In this document: in pieces, positions 45,663 to 55,123 of the stretch
Layout: each line of letters opens with the position of its first letter
Numbering within the stretch: position 1 is the stretch's first letter
From: Salinicola halimionae
Lineage (GTDB): Bacteria > Pseudomonadota > Gammaproteobacteria > Pseudomonadales > Halomonadaceae
Direction: 5' to 3'
DNA: 64,000 nt
NCBI RefSeq assembly: GCF_003206065.1
Contig: NZ_PZJQ01000002.1
Location: 260,790 to 324,789 of the forward strand
Program-made: the position numbers and the translations under genes
The notes under the pieces: model-generated
Told to the model about the DNA's origin: nothing
Seen by the model: only the letters and a program-made list of their open reading frames with translations
Databases searched by the model: none

Positions 45663-48600
45663 ACGATGGCTTTTCATCGCAGCCCGACGCTGCCGCCTTA
45701 TCGCGGCCCGACACTGCCGCTTCGGACGCCCGAAAAAGCCTGGGCGCGACACCGGGTGCGGCACTGGGTGCGGCACTGGGCACCGATAAAAAGCGCACCG
45801 ATAAAAAGGGCGCCTGCAGGATCGACGCGAATTCGGGCGCCCGTGAGTCGACAGGCGCGGGTTCGGGCGCCCGTGAGTCGACAGGTGCATCTTCGGGCGC
45901 CTTTAGGATAGGCGTGGATTCGGACGCCTCCTATAGAAAACCCTACGCCGAGCTGCACTGCCTCTCCGCGTTCAGTTTCCAGCGCGGGGCTTCCACCGCG
46001 CATGAACTGTTCGAGCGCGCGGCTAGGCTCGGCTATCGCGCCCTGGCGATCACCGACGAGGCCACGCTGGCGGGCATCGTGCGCGGCTGGCAGGCGTCGC
46101 GGGAGCACGGTATCGATCTGGTCGTCGGCGCCGAGTTTCGCACCGAGTGCGGTATCAAGATCGTGTTGCTGGTAGAAAACCGGCGCGGCTACGAGGCGCT
46201 GTGCGGGTTGATTACCCGTGTCCGCGGTCGCGCGCCCAAGGGCGAGTATCGACTGATCGAAGCGGATCTCCGAGAGCTCGACGGCGGCGAGGGCCTGTTC
46301 GCGCTGTGGATCCCTGGAGCCGTACCGGATCAGGAGGTGGGCGAGAGGCTGGCCCGCGCCTTTCCCCGGCGGCTGTGGCTGGCGGTGGAACTCCACTACG
46401 GTTTCGACAATGGCTGCGACAACGCCGCGCGTTTGGCTCAACTGCAGGCCCTGGCTGAGACGCTGGGTATTCCGGCTCTGGCGGCGGGGGACGTTCACAT
46501 GCATGCCCGGGGGCGGCGTGCGCTGCAGGATTGCCTCACCGCGATCCGCCACCATCAGAGCGTCTTCGAGGCCGGCGACGCTCTATTTCCCAACGGCGAG
46601 CGCCATCTCCGCAGCCGTGATGCGTTGTCCGCGATCTATCCCGCTGAGCTGATGGCAGAGAGCGCGGCGCTGGCAGTGCGCTGCGACTTCGATCTCGGCG
46701 AACTGAACTACACCTATCCGCATGAAGTGGTACCGGCCGGAAAGACACCGGCGGAGTGGCTGCGCGAGTTGACCGCCGAAGGTGGCGCCCGACGCTGGCC
46801 GGATGGCGTGCCGGAGAAGGTTGCCGGGCAGATCGACCATGAGCTCACGCTGATCGAAGAGCTCGGCTACGAGCACTACTTTCTCACCGTGCACGACATC
46901 GTCGACTTCGCGCGTCGCCAGCACATTCTGTGCCAGGGGCGCGGCTCGGCGGCCAACTCGTCGGTCTGTTACGCGCTGGGTATCACGTCCATCGATCCCT
47001 CGCAGTCATCACTGTTGTTCGAGCGCTTCATCTCCCGTGAGCGTGACGAGCCGCCGGATATCGATGTCGATTTCGAGCACGAACGCCGCGAAGAAGTGAT
47101 TCAGTACGTCTTTCGCCGCTACGGCCGTCACCGCGCGGCGTTGACCGCCGTGGTCAGCCATTACCACGCTGCCGGGGCGATCCGCGATATCGGCCGGGCG
47201 CTGGGCTTCGCGCCGGAGCGCATCGATCAGTTGGCCCGCTGCGCCGGACGCTGGACGGACGTCATTCCTGACGAATCGCGACTCAGAGAGCAGGGCTTCG
47301 AGCCGCAAGAGCCGATGCTCAAACGCCTGCTGGTGCTGGCCGGCACGCTGGTCGGCTTTCCGCGCCATCTCTCTCAGCACCCGGGCGGGTTCGTGATTTC
47401 GGAGGCGTCGCTGCAGACGCTGGTGCCGGTGGAGAACGCCGCCATGCCCGATCGCACCGTGATTCAGTGGGACAAGGACGATCTCGATCTGGTCGGCCTG
47501 CTCAAGGTCGACGTACTGTCGCTGGGTATGCTGACGGTGCTGCGGCGCAGTTTCGATTTGCTCAAGCGACATAGAGGACTCGATTACGGGCTAGCGGATC
47601 TGCCACCTGACGACCCCGAGACCTACGCCATGATCCAGCGCGCCGACACGATAGGCGTGTTCCAGATCGAATCCCGCGCACAGATGGCGATGCTGCCGCG
47701 GCTCAAGCCGGCCAAGTTCTACGATCTGGTGATCGAAGTGGCGATCGTGCGCCCCGGGCCGATCCAGGGCGACATGGTTCATCCCTATCTCAAGCGGCGT
47801 AACGGCGAGGAACCGGTGACCTATCCTTCCGAGGCGGTCAAGGCGGTGTTCGAGCGCACGCTGGGCGTCCCGCTGTTTCAGGAGCAGGTGATGGCGCTGG
47901 CGATCGAAGCGGCCGGCTACAGCCCCGGCGAGGCCGACCAGTTGCGCCGTTCGATGGCCGCCTGGAAGCGTCACGGTGGGCTCGAACCTCATCGCCAGCG
48001 CATCGTCGAAGGCATGCTGGAGCGTGGCTACGAGCTGAGCTTCGCCGAGCGCATCTTCGAGCAGATCAAGGGTTTCGGCAGCTACGGTTTTCCCGAATCC
48101 CACGCCGCCAGTTTCGCGCTGTTGACCTACGCCAGCTGTTGGCTCAAGCGTCACGAACAGGCGATCTTCGCCTGCGCCTTGATCAACAGCTGGCCGATGG
48201 GCTTCTATTCGCCGGACCAGGTGCTGCAGGATGCCCGCCGTCACGGCGTCGAGGTGCGTCCGGTCGACATTCGCACCAGCCAGTGGGAAAGCACGCTGGA
48301 GCCCGGCCTGGGTAGCACCGAAGAACTGGCGATCCGGTTGGGCCTGCACATGATCAAGGGTCTTGCCGAGAGCGACGGCGAACGGCTGTTGGCGGCACGC
48401 GACACGCCCGGCTGCGACAGCGTCGAGCGTCTGGCGGCACGGTCTGGAATCAAACGGACGGTGCTCTCGCGGCTCGCCGATGCCGGAGCGCTGGAAGGGC
48501 TCGCGGGGGATCGTCATCGGGCGCGCTGGGCCACGGCCGGTATCGAGGATTCGCTGCCGCTGTTTGCCCAGGCTGACGTTGAGATCGTCACTGACGCTGA

Positions 48601-49066
48601 AGAGGAGGCACTGGTGTTGCCGGCCATCGAAGTGGGTGAAGCGATCAAGGCGGATTACGCCACGCTCGGCACCACGCTGGGACCGCATCCGATGTCGCTG
48701 CTGCGCCAGCGCTGCCACACGAACGGTATTCGGGGGCTGGGGGGTGTGGTGGATTCGAAACGCCTGGCCGATCTGCCGAGCGATATCGGCGTGGCGATTG
48801 CCGGACTGGTGGTCGGGCGACAGCGTCCCGGCTCTGCCAAGGGGGTGACTTTCCTCACCCTCGAGGACGAATTCGGCATGGTCAATGTCGTGGTCTGGCC
48901 GCATCTGGCCGTGCGCTACCGTCGTATCCTGCTGGAATCACGCTTGCTGCGGGTGAACGGCAAGCTGGAGAGTCAGGAAGGCGTGCGTCATATCATCGCC
49001 AAGCGTCTGACCGACCTTACCGGCCTGCTGGAAGGATTGAGCACGCGTAGTCGGGACTTTCATTGA
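45659..49066 (+). CDS. dnaE2: Error-prone DNA polymerase DnaE2
   Basis: A 1135-aa C-family polymerase. The PHP domain starts near residue 97 ([19 protein letters not shown]), polymerase blocks include [17 protein letters not shown] near 425 and [19 protein letters not shown] near 465 (catalytic Asp residues), and an OB-fold lies near 1030 ([19 protein letters not shown]). It performs translesion synthesis in the SOS response together with ImuA and ImuB. The first 95 residues are an unusual low-complexity extension of repeats ([10 protein letters not shown] twice) not seen in standard DnaE2. The start overlaps imuB (ATGA); a start after the repeats would be possible but lacks a better ribosome site. 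Confidence 0.93.
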   Translation: MNDGFSSQPDAAALSRPDTAASDARKSLGATPGAALGAALGTDKKRTDKKGACRIDANSGARESTGAGSGARESTGASSGAFRIGVDSDASYRKPYAELHCLSAFSFQRGASTAHELFERAARLGYRALAITDEATLAGIVRGWQASREHGIDLVVGAEFRTECGIKIVLLVENRRGYEALCGLITRVRGRAPKGEYRLIEADLRELDGGEGLFALWIPGAVPDQEVGERLARAFPRRLWLAVELHYGFDNGCDNAARLAQLQALAETLGIPALAAGDVHMHARGRRALQDCLTAIRHHQSVFEAGDALFPNGERHLRSRDALSAIYPAELMAESAALAVRCDFDLGELNYTYPHEVVPAGKTPAEWLRELTAEGGARRWPDGVPEKVAGQIDHELTLIEELGYEHYFLTVHDIVDFARRQHILCQGRGSAANSSVCYALGITSIDPSQSSLLFERFISRERDEPPDIDVDFEHERREEVIQYVFRRYGRHRAALTAVVSHYHAAGAIRDIGRALGFAPERIDQLARCAGRWTDVIPDESRLREQGFEPQEPMLKRLLVLAGTLVGFPRHLSQHPGGFVISEASLQTLVPVENAAMPDRTVIQWDKDDLDLVGLLKVDVLSLGMLTVLRRSFDLLKRHRGLDYGLADLPPDDPETYAMIQRADTIGVFQIESRAQMAMLPRLKPAKFYDLVIEVAIVRPGPIQGDMVHPYLKRRNGEEPVTYPSEAVKAVFERTLGVPLFQEQVMALAIEAAGYSPGEADQLRRSMAAWKRHGGLEPHRQRIVEGMLERGYELSFAERIFEQIKGFGSYGFPESHAASFALLTYASCWLKRHEQAIFACALINSWPMGFYSPDQVLQDARRHGVEVRPVDIRTSQWESTLEPGLGSTEELAIRLGLHMIKGLAESDGERLLAARDTPGCDSVERLAARSGIKRTVLSRLADAGALEGLAGDRHRARWATAGIEDSLPLFAQADVEIVTDAEEEALVLPAIEVGEAIKADYATLGTTLGPHPMSLLRQRCHTNGIRGLGGVVDSKRLADLPSDIGVAIAGLVVGRQRPGSAKGVTFLTLEDEFGMVNVVVWPHLAVRYRRILLESRLLRVNGKLESQEGVRHIIAKRLTDLTGLLEGLSTRSRDFH
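45756..45901 (+). repeat. In-frame minisatellites at the dnaE2 5' end
   Basis: Three successive tandem repeats: GTGCGGCACTGG twice (45756–45779), a 15-bp unit starting CACCGATAAAAAG twice (45781–45810), and a 30-bp unit starting TTCGGGCGCCCGTGAGTC twice plus a third of a copy (45832–45901). All unit lengths are multiples of three, so copy changes keep the dnaE2 frame. Confidence 0.9.
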
Positions 49067-49281
49067 AACAGGCTTCTCCGTCATGGCTCTGTTGTGGTGG
49101 CGGCGAGTGAGCACGGCGGCGTGGACTGGCAAAACGGCCGGATCCTGTGGTTAGGTAAGGAACCATTGTGCTACGCAACCGGTCTTCACTGTCATGCTTA
49201 CGGCGGCGTAGCCACACAGCGACGAGTTTTTCTTTCAGGCACACGACTTTTTCTTTCAAACACAAAAGAGGCGACGGATTT
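49067..49281. other. Gap between dnaE2 and the DUF1043 gene
   Basis: About 215 bp without a supported gene. It contains a short direct repeat of TTTTTCTTTCA near 49227 and 49248. A promoter is expected here, but no convincing -35/-10 pair was fixed. Confidence 0.4.
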
Positions 49282-49995
49282 ATGGAGAGCATTGGCGTAG
49301 GACCCTGGATTGCCATTGCGGTGGCCGTCGGTGCCATTGGCGTGCTGGTCGGCTACTGGCTGGGCACCAGGATGGGCGGGCACAACACCGAACCGATGCG
49401 CGAGCTCAACCGCGAACATAAAGTCTACAAGGAAGACGTGCGCGAACATTTCGAGCAGGTTTCCGCGACCATGACCCGAATGGTCGAGGACTACCGCGAG
49501 ATGTACCAGCACGTCGCCAAAGGGGCCGAGAAGCTGGCCGACATGCATCACGAAACGGTGATCGAGCCGCCGCCCAAGCCCGAGGCGATCACTCAGGACC
49601 TGCACGAACCGGAGGCGTCTTCCGGGGTGTCTGACAAGGCATCCGACAAGCCGTCCGAAAAGATATCCAGCGCCGAGAAGCCGGCTGCCGGATCCGAGCA
49701 CCGCGCGTCGCCGGGTGTCTCCGCCTCTCCCAGTGCTGCGACATCGCCAGGCGTTTCGGCCTCTCCAAACGCTTCGGCATCGTCAAGCGCTTCGGCATCA
49801 TCGCCAGGCGTCTCGGCGTCGCCAAGCACCACTAGTGCTGACGTGAACGCTGGACACGCCAGCGACTCGAAAACGGCCGCGTCGGCTGCGTCCAGCACCT
49901 CCAGGCCTTCCTCGGAACGCCCGCAGGATGCGGCGATCCGTGCAGCCGCCGAGGATGCCGCCACCCAGCGTGGGCACTCTTCAGACAAGCGCTAA
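49282..49995 (+). CDS. ZapG/YhcB-like (DUF1043) inner-membrane protein
   Basis: A 237-aa protein with one N-terminal membrane segment (residues 7–27, PWIAIAVAVGAIGVLVGYWLG) and a coiled coil (ELNREHKVYKEDVREHFEQV, then MTRMVEDYREMYQHVAKGAEKL), the DUF1043 pattern. YhcB/ZapG of E. coli acts at the division and envelope-growth machinery. The last 110 residues are a Ser/Ala/Pro-rich tail with repeats of SASP and PGVSASPS, much longer than in E. coli. ATG at 49282 follows AAGAGGCG; the longer frame upstream is not needed. Confidence 0.82.
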   Translation: MESIGVGPWIAIAVAVGAIGVLVGYWLGTRMGGHNTEPMRELNREHKVYKEDVREHFEQVSATMTRMVEDYREMYQHVAKGAEKLADMHHETVIEPPPKPEAITQDLHEPEASSGVSDKASDKPSEKISSAEKPAAGSEHRASPGVSASPSAATSPGVSASPNASASSSASASSPGVSASPSTTSADVNAGHASDSKTAASAASSTSRPSSERPQDAAIRAAAEDAATQRGHSSDKR

Positions 49996-50075
49996 GCGCC
50001 CCGGCGGGGCTTGCCGGCTATGTTAAGCTGGCATGCTCTGTCCCATTCCCAGCAGCAGGCCCCGCACGGTACCCA

Positions 50076-52316
50076 ATGGATGATGTCTCGGCACTAATCG
50101 ACTCCCTCAACGCCAATCAGCGCGAGGCCGTCGCCGCGCCGCCCGGCAATATGCTGGTGCTGGCCGGCGCCGGTTCCGGCAAGACCCGGGTGCTGGTGCA
50201 CCGCATCGCCTGGCTGATGCAGGCCGAAGGCGTCTCCCCCTACGCCATTCTGGCGGTGACCTTCACCAACAAGGCGGCCCGCGAGATGCGCACGCGTCTC
50301 GAGGCACTGCAGGGCGCTTCGCTGCGTAACATGTGGGTCGGCACCTTCCACTCCATCGCCCATCGCCTGCTGCGCACGCACTGGCACGACGCGCGGCTGC
50401 CCCAGCATTTCCAGATCATCGACAGCGACGATCAGCTGCGGCTGGTCAAGCGGCTGTTGCGGGATCACAACGTCGACGACGAGCGCTATCCGCCCAAGCA
50501 GGTGCAGTATTTCATCGGCGGCTGCAAGGAGGAGGGGCTGCGTCCACAGCAGGTGTCGACTCACGGCGACCCCTACATGGCCAAGATGGTCGAGCTCTAC
50601 GAGCTCTATCAGTTGACCTGCGAGCGTGGCGGGCTGGTCGACTTCGGCGAACTGCTGCTGCGCAGCCTGGAGCTGCTGCGCGATACGCCGGCGCTGCTCA
50701 AGCATTATCGCGAACGTTTCGGGCACATTCTGGTCGACGAGTTCCAGGATACCAACACCCTGCAGTACGCCTGGTTGAAATTGCTGGCCGGCGCTGATGG
50801 CAATGGGGGGAGCGATGACGATCGCGCGGCCATGATAGTGGTCGGTGACGACGATCAGTCGATCTACGGCTGGCGCGGGGCCAAGGTCGAGAACATTCGC
50901 CGTTTCGAGAGCGAGTTCGCCAATACCCAGACCGTGCGCCTGGAGCAGAACTACCGCTCCACCAGCGTGATTCTGGATGCCGCCAATGCGCTGATCAGCC
51001 AGAACAGCGGGCGCATGGGCAAGGAGCTGTGGACCGATGGTGAGACCGGAGAGAAGATCTCGGTCTATGCCGGTTTCAACGACCTCGATGAGGCGCGCTT
51101 CATCGTCGATACCATCGGTGAGCAGTCGCGCAACGGTTTCTCTCGGCGCGAGATGGCGATTCTCTATCGTTCCAACGCCCAGTCACGTGTGATCGAGGAG
51201 GCGCTGATCCGCAGCGGCGTGCCGTATCGCATCTACGGTGGCCAGCGCTTCTACGAACGCCTCGAGATCAAGAACGCGCTGGCCTATCTGCGGCTGTTGC
51301 TCAATCGCGAGGACGACGCGTCGCTGGAACGGGTGATCAACGTGCCGCCACGCGGTATCGGCACGCGCACGGTGGAGATTCTGCGCCATCGCGCCAGAGA
51401 CACCAATGTCTCGCTGTGGCAGGCGCTGCACGACAGCCTGAGCGATGGCACGCTCAAGGGGCGCGCGGGCAATGCGCTCAACGCTTTCGCCGAGCTGATC
51501 GAACGTCTCGACAACGACACCGCCGGGATGGCGCTGTACGAGATCATCGATCACGCCATTCAGATTTCGGGGCTGATCGAGCACCACCGCAGCGAGAAAG
51601 GCGAGAAGGGCCAGGCGCGAGTGGAGAACCTCGAGGAACTGATCAACGCGGCGCGTAACTTCTCGCAGAATGCTCAGGCCAACCCGATCGACCTGCAGGA
51701 GGTCGGCGAAGGCGCCGCGGCGCTGGAGCCGTTTCTGGCGGAGGCGGCGCTCAATGCGGGCGATCATGAAGCCGACGAGTTCGAGGACTGCGTTCAGATG
51801 ATGACGCTGCACTCGGCCAAGGGGCTGGAATTCCCGGTGGTGTTCGTGGCCGGCATCGAGGAAGGCCTGTTTCCGCACAAGATGTCGCTGGAAGAGCCGG
51901 GGCGTCTCGAGGAAGAACGTCGACTCTGCTATGTCGGCATGACCCGCGCCATGCGCAAGCTCTATTTGACCTACGCCGAAATTCGCCGTCTGCACGGCCG
52001 CGAGACGATGGCGCGGCCGTCGCGCTTCCTGCGTGAAGTGCCCGAGGAGCTGCTCGAGGAAGTGCGTCTGCGCGGTCAGATATCGCGACCGGTGACGTCG
52101 CGACCGAATATGGGTCCGGCGCGTCAGCAGGGCGTCGAAGGCGGTGACGATCTGCCGTCTTTATCGCTCGGCCAGCGCGTCAGCCATCCGTTGTTCGGTG
52201 AAGGCGTGATTCTCGATGCTGAAGGCGAAGGGGCTCGTGCCCGGGTTCACGTCAGCTTCGAGGGTGAGGGTGACAAATGGCTGGTGTTGGGATTCGCCAA
52301 ATTGACGCCGTTGTGA
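50076..52316 (+). CDS. uvrD: DNA helicase II UvrD
   Basis: A 746-aa SF1A helicase. Walker A VLAGAGSGKTRVLVHRIAWL lies near residue 29, motif Ia TFTNKAAREM near 65, the DEFQDTN Walker B near 221, GDDDQSIYGWRGA near 256, LEQNYRS near 288, TLHSAKGLEFPVVFVAGIEEG near 570 and YVGMTRAM near 620. It unwinds DNA 3'–5' in nucleotide-excision and mismatch repair. Length is close to E. coli UvrD (720 aa), and the C-terminus LSLGQRVSHPLFGEGVIL with a Tudor-like end favours UvrD over Rep. Confidence 0.93.
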   Translation: MDDVSALIDSLNANQREAVAAPPGNMLVLAGAGSGKTRVLVHRIAWLMQAEGVSPYAILAVTFTNKAAREMRTRLEALQGASLRNMWVGTFHSIAHRLLRTHWHDARLPQHFQIIDSDDQLRLVKRLLRDHNVDDERYPPKQVQYFIGGCKEEGLRPQQVSTHGDPYMAKMVELYELYQLTCERGGLVDFGELLLRSLELLRDTPALLKHYRERFGHILVDEFQDTNTLQYAWLKLLAGADGNGGSDDDRAAMIVVGDDDQSIYGWRGAKVENIRRFESEFANTQTVRLEQNYRSTSVILDAANALISQNSGRMGKELWTDGETGEKISVYAGFNDLDEARFIVDTIGEQSRNGFSRREMAILYRSNAQSRVIEEALIRSGVPYRIYGGQRFYERLEIKNALAYLRLLLNREDDASLERVINVPPRGIGTRTVEILRHRARDTNVSLWQALHDSLSDGTLKGRAGNALNAFAELIERLDNDTAGMALYEIIDHAIQISGLIEHHRSEKGEKGQARVENLEELINAARNFSQNAQANPIDLQEVGEGAAALEPFLAEAALNAGDHEADEFEDCVQMMTLHSAKGLEFPVVFVAGIEEGLFPHKMSLEEPGRLEEERRLCYVGMTRAMRKLYLTYAEIRRLHGRETMARPSRFLREVPEELLEEVRLRGQISRPVTSRPNMGPARQQGVEGGDDLPSLSLGQRVSHPLFGEGVILDAEGEGARARVHVSFEGEGDKWLVLGFAKLTPL

Positions 52317-52472
52317 AACGGTCGTCGTGATCACCATTGGCGTCATGAGACTGCAACAATCCTGTGCCATCATCGCCAGTGCGTCTTAGCGCGCCTTTCA
52401 TGATCGTGTTTTGCAACCCAGCTTCATGACTGCTTTACGACCCTGTTTCACGCCTCAGCGCCGGAGTCTTGC

Positions 52473-53204
52473 ATGGATATCACCAGCGATACCCACAGTC
52501 AGCATATCTCGCAGCAGTTCAACCAGGACCTGGAAGCCATCAAGACGCAGCTGATGGCGATGGGTGGTCTGGTCGAGAAACAGCTCCAGGAGGCTCTGGC
52601 GGCATTGCTGGATGGCGATAGCCAGTTGGCGATACGAGTGCGCGATAACGATACCAGCGTCAACGACATGCAGCTCAAGATCGATGAGGAGTGCGTGCGG
52701 ATTCTGGCGCGTCGTCAGCCCGCCGCTTCCGATCTGCGGTTGGTCATTGCGGTCATCCGGGCCACCAACGATCTCGAGCGCATGGGCGACGAAGCCAACA
52801 AGATCGCGCGTAATGCGCTCGATCTCATCGAGGCCGGGCGTATTCCTCAGGGTAGCGTCGAGATTCGTCACATCAGCGAGCATGTTGGCCACATGTTGCG
52901 TGATGCGCTGACCGCCTTTGCCCGTTTCGATACCGAACTGGCGTTGAAGGTGGTTCAGGAGGATGCCTCGGTGGATAGCGAATACACTACCGCCATGCGC
53001 TCGTTGGCGACCTTCATGATGGAAGACTCGCGCTCCATCGGCGGCGTCCTGAGCGTGATGACGGTGCTGCGGGCACTGGAGCGGATCGGCGATCACGCCG
53101 ACAATCTCGCCGAACATGTCATCTATCTGGTCAAGGGACACGACATTCGCCATATCTCGAAGAAAGAGCTGGATCAGGAAGCTCTCCGCGGCACCAAACG
53201 CTGA
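52473..53204 (+). CDS. phoU: Phosphate uptake regulator PhoU
   Basis: A 243-aa all-helical protein with two repeated PhoU halves. Metal-binding E/D-rich repeats ATNDLERMGDEANKIARNAL (about residue 90) and VLRALERIGDHADNLAEHVI (about 195) are typical. PhoU represses the Pho regulon under phosphate sufficiency by linking the Pst transporter to PhoR. No pst genes are in the window, but phoR and phoB lie 6–8 kb downstream on the other strand. ATG 52473. Confidence 0.94.
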   Translation: MDITSDTHSQHISQQFNQDLEAIKTQLMAMGGLVEKQLQEALAALLDGDSQLAIRVRDNDTSVNDMQLKIDEECVRILARRQPAASDLRLVIAVIRATNDLERMGDEANKIARNALDLIEAGRIPQGSVEIRHISEHVGHMLRDALTAFARFDTELALKVVQEDASVDSEYTTAMRSLATFMMEDSRSIGGVLSVMTVLRALERIGDHADNLAEHVIYLVKGHDIRHISKKELDQEALRGTKR

Positions 53205-53215
53205 TCGCCAGCGTC

Positions 53216-53261
53216 GCGTTAACGCCACGCCGACAGGACTGTGTTAGCGTGGCGTTAACGC
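53216..53261. repeat. Perfect 15-bp inverted repeat between phoU and cysZ
   Basis: GCGTTAACGCCACGC pairs exactly with GCGTGGCGTTAACGC around a 16-nt loop. There is no T run, and the right arm ends 28 bp before the cysZ start. It could act as a terminator of phoU, a cruciform or an operator for cysZ. Confidence 0.85.
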
Positions 53262-53289
53262 AACGTATTGTATGATCGGCGGATTTGGC

Positions 53290-54018
53290 ATGATCTATTC
53301 CCTGCAAGCAATTCTCGACGGTACGCGCCTGGTTTTCGAACCCGGTCTGCGCCGCTTCGTCATCGGGCCCATCGTGGTCAACCTGCTGCTTTACGGCGGC
53401 ACGCTTTTCTATCTCTTCGAGAACTTCGGCGGCTGGCTCGATTACGGCATGGGTCAGATACCCAGCTGGCTGACCTGGCTTGAGTGGCTGATCTGGCCGC
53501 TGCTGGTGATCGCGCTGGCATTGATCGTCTTCTTTACCTTTACGCTGGTTTCCAACCTGATCGCGGCGCCGTTCTACGGCTTTCTGGCCGAGAAAGTCGA
53601 AAGCCGGGTCACCGGGCGGCCGCCGAGCGACGAACGCGGCCTGATGAAAGCCGGTGTGGATGCGCTGGGTCGTGAGCTGGTCAAGCTGGGCTATATCCTG
53701 CCGCGGATGGCGGTGCTGTTTCTGCTGGGCTTCGTCCCCGGCCTGAATCTTTTCACGCCGTTTTTGTGGGCGGCGTTTTCGGCCTGGATGATGGCGGTTC
53801 AGTACCTCGATTACCCGATGGACAACAACCAGGTTGGCTTTACCGACATGCGTCGCCGTCTCCGCGCGCGCTGGTGGCCGACGCTCACCTACGGTGCCTG
53901 TATGTCGCTGGCGACCTGGGTGCCGGTGCTCAATCTGATTTTGTTGCCCGGCGGCGTCGCCGGCGGAGTGATGCTGTGGGATCGCTACTATCGTTCCCTG
54001 GTGCCAGCTACCCGCTGA
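53290..54018 (+). CDS. cysZ: Sulfate transporter CysZ-like (EI24 domain) membrane protein
   Basis: A 242-aa membrane protein of the CysZ/EI24 family: FVIGPIVVNLLLYGGTLFY near residue 24, NLIAAPFYGFLAEKVE near 86, FLLGFVPGLNLFTPFLW near 145 and a C-terminal hydrophobic stretch. CysZ mediates sulfate uptake feeding cysteine synthesis. Four or so membrane segments are visible. ATG at 53290 (GGCGGA upstream) is preferred; ATG at 53272 would add six residues. No cys genes flank it. Confidence 0.87.
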   Translation: MIYSLQAILDGTRLVFEPGLRRFVIGPIVVNLLLYGGTLFYLFENFGGWLDYGMGQIPSWLTWLEWLIWPLLVIALALIVFFTFTLVSNLIAAPFYGFLAEKVESRVTGRPPSDERGLMKAGVDALGRELVKLGYILPRMAVLFLLGFVPGLNLFTPFLWAAFSAWMMAVQYLDYPMDNNQVGFTDMRRRLRARWWPTLTYGACMSLATWVPVLNLILLPGGVAGGVMLWDRYYRSLVPATR

Positions 54019-54122
54019 AGACCGGGTGGTACGAGCGCGGCTGATGTCGAGCGGGGCAAGAAAAATGCCATCCGGGGTTGAAAGCGGCCGCCGGACACGC
54101 CATCTAAGAGAGGACGACACGG

Positions 54123-54171
54123 AGATTTTCCGAAGCCTCGAGGCCAACTCAGCCAAGGCCTCGGAAAATCT
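54123..54171. terminator. Long inverted repeat after cysZ
   Basis: AGATTTTCCGAAGCCT pairs with AGGCCTCGGAAAATCT at 15 of 16 positions around a 17-nt loop. It follows cysZ by about 105 bp and lies upstream of the sodA promoter, so it probably separates the two units. Confidence 0.7.
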
Positions 54172-54226
54172 TTGAAAATCAAGGTGATTTATTATTGGAG
54201 CAGCATCGGACAGCGCTAGAGCTTGC

Positions 54227-54256
54227 TTGACACTGTGACCTGTTGCTCACTATTTT
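54227..54256 (+). promoter_or_regulatory. sigma70-type promoter of sodA
   Basis: TTGACA (54227–54232) and TATTTT (54251–54256) with an 18-bp spacer, ending about 60 bp before the sodA start codon. Confidence 0.6.
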
Positions 54257-54315
54257 GATTCACCCGAGAGGCGCCCGCATTGGGCAACGCCTCCTCACGA
54301 AAGGGAGTTTTGATC

Positions 54316-54927
54316 ATGGCTCATAGCTTACCGTCGCTACCCTATGCGTATGACGCGCTGGAACCCAAGATCGACGCAATGACGATGGAAATCCATCACA
54401 CTCGTCACCATCAGACTTACGTCAACAACCTCAACGCTGCGCTGGAAGGCACGGGGCTCGAGGAGGTTCCGGTCGACAAGCTGATGGCGGACATCGAGAA
54501 GGTGCCGCAGGACAAGCGTCAGGCTGTCATCAACAATGGTGGCGGGCATGCCAACCATTCCCTGTTCTGGACCGTGATGTCCAAGGACGGTGGTGGCGAG
54601 CCGACCGGCAAAGTGGGCGAAGCCATCAGCAGCGAGCTTGGCGGCTACGACACTTTCAAGGAAGAGTTCAAGAAAGCTGCCACTGGCCGTTTCGGCAGCG
54701 GTTGGGCGTGGCTGGTCGTCACCCCCGAGAAAAAGCTCAAGGTCATCAACACCTTGAATCAGGATAGCCCGCTGATGGAAGGCCTGACGCCGATTCTCGG
54801 TCTGGACGTCTGGGAACACGCTTACTATCTGAAGTATCAGAACAAGCGTCCGGACTACATCGCTGCGTTCTATGACGTCATCGACTGGAATGAAGTCAAC
54901 CGCCGCTATGCCGAAGCGACTGCCTGA
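54316..54927 (+). CDS. sodA: Superoxide dismutase, Mn type
   Basis: A 203-aa Fe/Mn superoxide dismutase. Metal ligands lie in [15 protein letters not shown] (His 27), [11 protein letters not shown] (about 80) and [13 protein letters not shown] (Asp and His, about 165). The pattern [11 protein letters not shown] and the NQDSPL segment near 150, with its active-site Gln, point to the Mn-type rather than the Fe-type enzyme; cambialistic use is possible. ATG 54316 follows AAGGGAG. A strong hairpin ends the unit. Confidence 0.93.
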   Translation: MAHSLPSLPYAYDALEPKIDAMTMEIHHTRHHQTYVNNLNAALEGTGLEEVPVDKLMADIEKVPQDKRQAVINNGGGHANHSLFWTVMSKDGGGEPTGKVGEAISSELGGYDTFKEEFKKAATGRFGSGWAWLVVTPEKKLKVINTLNQDSPLMEGLTPILGLDVWEHAYYLKYQNKRPDYIAAFYDVIDWNEVNRRYAEATA

Positions 54928-54966
54928 TAGTCAGCGCTGATCGTACCCGGTCAGCGCGGTAGTCTT

Positions 54967-55009
54967 CGAGATGCCCCTGGTTCGGATCAACCGAATCAGG
55001 GGCATCTCG
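54967..55009. terminator. Hairpin terminator after sodA
   Basis: CGAGATGCCCCTG pairs perfectly with CAGGGGCATCTCG, and the stem continues with GTTCGG/CCGAAT (one G·T), leaving a 5-nt loop. It lies 40 bp after the sodA stop. Confidence 0.8.
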
Positions 55010-55123
55010 CGTTGGTGCCCGACTTGGCATGGTTTCCCTCCTCAGCAGCTTTTCTGATAGGCTGACCGTGCTGGCGTCCTGCCGGCTCAGCTCCTCGATC
55101 CACCCTCGCGACGATCCGATACC

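Noticed and set aside
54060-54200. Small RNA candidate between cysZ and sodA
   Set aside because: The long inverted repeat is explained as a terminator; there is no promoter evidence for a separate transcript.
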